Origin: Martinezella tropici
GTDB lineage: Bacteria > Pseudomonadota > Alphaproteobacteria > Rhizobiales > Rhizobiaceae
Direction: 5' to 3'
NCBI RefSeq assembly: GCF_003287875.1
Contig: NZ_QMKK01000044.1
Span: 1-64,000 of the forward strand
Length of the DNA stretch: 64,000 bases
Within the stretch, counting starts at the first letter, position 1. Each line of letters starts with the position of its first letter. This document shows positions 63,016-64,000 of the stretch, in pieces. A program made the position numbers and the translations under genes. The notes beneath the pieces are model-generated. The model ran no database searches, was not told the origin of the DNA, and was given only the letters and a program-made list of their open reading frames with translations.

Positions 63016-63855
63016 CTAGGCCTTCAGAGGGACCCATATCTCCGTCACGCCCGTGCCCGTGCGTGGGTCGAAGCGCTCGTCGTAGCGTTCCATCATGTCG
63101 GGGGTGCCGCCATGCTGCTGGCCCGATTGCGGCAGCCATTCGCCAAAGATCTGCTGCACGGTGGCGGAAATGCCGGAGATATGGCCGCGATGCGTGAAGA
63201 TCGCATAGCGCTGCTGCGGCAGCTTCATCGTCACGAAGCCTTCGGGCAGGCCGTCAGCGGCTGAGACTTCGGCTGCCGACATATAGCGGAAGCTTTCGCT
63301 GCCTTCTTCCGCCTGGGTGCAGACGCCATAGGCGACATTGCCGACCTGGCTGGGAATATGGCCGAAATGCTGATTGAACTTCTGCCAAAGCGAGGGGATA
63401 GCCTCTGTCGCCTCATAGGCATAAGTTTCCGCAAGGCCGGCAAGCAGCATTGCGGGGTGGGTCTCGAAGCGCGGTGCCTCGAGCTTGGGAAGGCGGGTGT
63501 CGTCCATTCTGATCGGCTCCTGTAGAGCAAGGTTGCGAACGTGTCCTTGCTTGCGCAGGCTTTCCGGCGTCATGCCGAACTGCTCGCGGAAGGCACGGGT
63601 GAAAGCCTCGTGCGAGCCGTAGCCGGCATCGAGGGCAACCTGGAGAATGGAGGAGGAGCCGTCGATCAGTGCGAGAGCCGCTTCGCTGAGGCGGCGGCTC
63701 CGGATATAGCTGCTGATCGAGTGGCCCGTCGTCATGCCGAAGACGCGCGAGAGATGAAAGCGCGACAGCCCGGCCGTCTCGGCGATCTCGTCGAGCGAGA
63801 TGTCGGATTTAAAATGGCTTTCGATAAACCATATCGCTCTGCCGATCGCGCTCAT
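63016..63855 (-). CDS. AraC-family regulator with GyrI-like effector domain
   Basis: A 279-aa protein. Two helix-turn-helix motifs of the AraC type (SDISLDEIAETAGLSRFHLS; SILQVALDAGYGSHEAFTRA) fill residues 1-105. The C-terminal half (LPKLEAPRFETHPAMLLAGL to VTEIWVPLKA) is a GyrI/Rob-like small-molecule-binding domain. ATG 63855 (MSAIGRAIWFIESH) is the family start; 63882 is possible. Ends 157 bp downstream of the terC start; target genes unknown. Confidence 0.88.
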   Translation of the reverse strand: MSAIGRAIWFIESHFKSDISLDEIAETAGLSRFHLSRVFGMTTGHSISSYIRSRRLSEAALALIDGSSSILQVALDAGYGSHEAFTRAFREQFGMTPESLRKQGHVRNLALQEPIRMDDTRLPKLEAPRFETHPAMLLAGLAETYAYEATEAIPSLWQKFNQHFGHIPSQVGNVAYGVCTQAEEGSESFRYMSAAEVSAADGLPEGFVTMKLPQQRYAIFTHRGHISGISATVQQIFGEWLPQSGQQHGGTPDMMERYDERFDPRTGTGVTEIWVPLKA

Positions 63856-64000
63856 TTTCAACTCCCCTGGTTGCCGGGCCACTCATAGGCCTGTGGCAGC
63901 GGCGATGCTTGATCGCCATTGCGGAGTTGAATTACTACACGCTCGCGGCCAGCAGGAGAGGCCTGTTCATCCTGGAGCGGTTCAGTTTTTCACGGAATCT
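63856..64000. other. Window end, upstream of the AraC-type gene
   Basis: 145 bp with no gene that I can support; contains the presumed promoter of the AraC/GyrI-like gene. Confidence 0.3.

Overview
The window reads as chromosomal DNA of a Rhizobium/Agrobacterium-group alphaproteobacterium. The evidence is the gene order murA - DUF2948 - hisD - UPF0262 - phosphatase - infA - maf - yacG - tRNA-Phe, a smoEFGK-type polyol operon, many sugar ABC importers with SorC/RpiR/IclR regulators, high G+C coding DNA and several RIME-like palindromic intergenic repeats. The species cannot be fixed from sequence alone.

Layout. (1) 1-2464: an A+T-richer accessory patch that stops at a tRNA-Thr(GGT) gene. It holds an IS5-family (IS427-group-like) element at 20-849, inserted into the 3' part of a HEPN-like gene, and an upstream partner gene. 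Both proteins carry a similar winged-helix-like block. This is the best candidate in the window for an undescribed, defence-like system. (2) 2695-8982: conserved housekeeping block. (3) 9322-14105: prkA - yeaH-like - spoVR stress/sporulation-type kinase cluster. (4) 14215-19030: a membrane-anchored protein, cutC, a ROK kinase and a two-component system. (5) 19248-29942: polyol locus with a RbsD/FucU protein, SorC regulator, smoEFGK importer, mannitol-type dehydrogenase, HAD phosphatase, FGGY pentulose kinase and RpiR regulator. (6) 30199-35939: EI24 membrane protein, nth, DUF2244, Ada-like repair protein, SorC regulator and transaldolase. (7) 36080-49206: a divergent catabolic regulon around an IclR regulator and a perfect 18-bp palindrome. 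Leftward run the amidohydrolase, MaoC-like and class III CoA-transferase genes. Rightward run a complete ABC importer, an enolase-superfamily dehydratase/racemase, a RhaM-like mutarotase, a Gfo/Idh oxidoreductase, a second MaoC-like protein, a substrate-binding-like protein with no signal peptide, and an SDR. (8) 49313-57171: two small membrane proteins and a YdcSTUV-PatD-like polyamine/aminoaldehyde operon behind a LysR regulator. (9) 57367-63855: a hypothetical protein, lysS (class II), gltX, a secreted small protein, TerC and an AraC/GyrI-like regulator.

How the parts work together. The smo locus should import hexitols or pentitols, oxidise them to ketoses and phosphorylate pentuloses. The tal gene feeds the pentose phosphate pathway. 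The IclR regulon looks like uptake of a sugar or sugar acid followed by lactone hydrolysis, dehydration and oxidation, with a CoA-ester branch whose substrate I cannot name. In three importer operons a strong stem-loop or palindromic repeat lies directly behind the binding-protein gene, which fits the usual need for more binding protein than permease.

No CRISPR array, prophage structural genes, integrase, rRNA operon or replication origin was seen.
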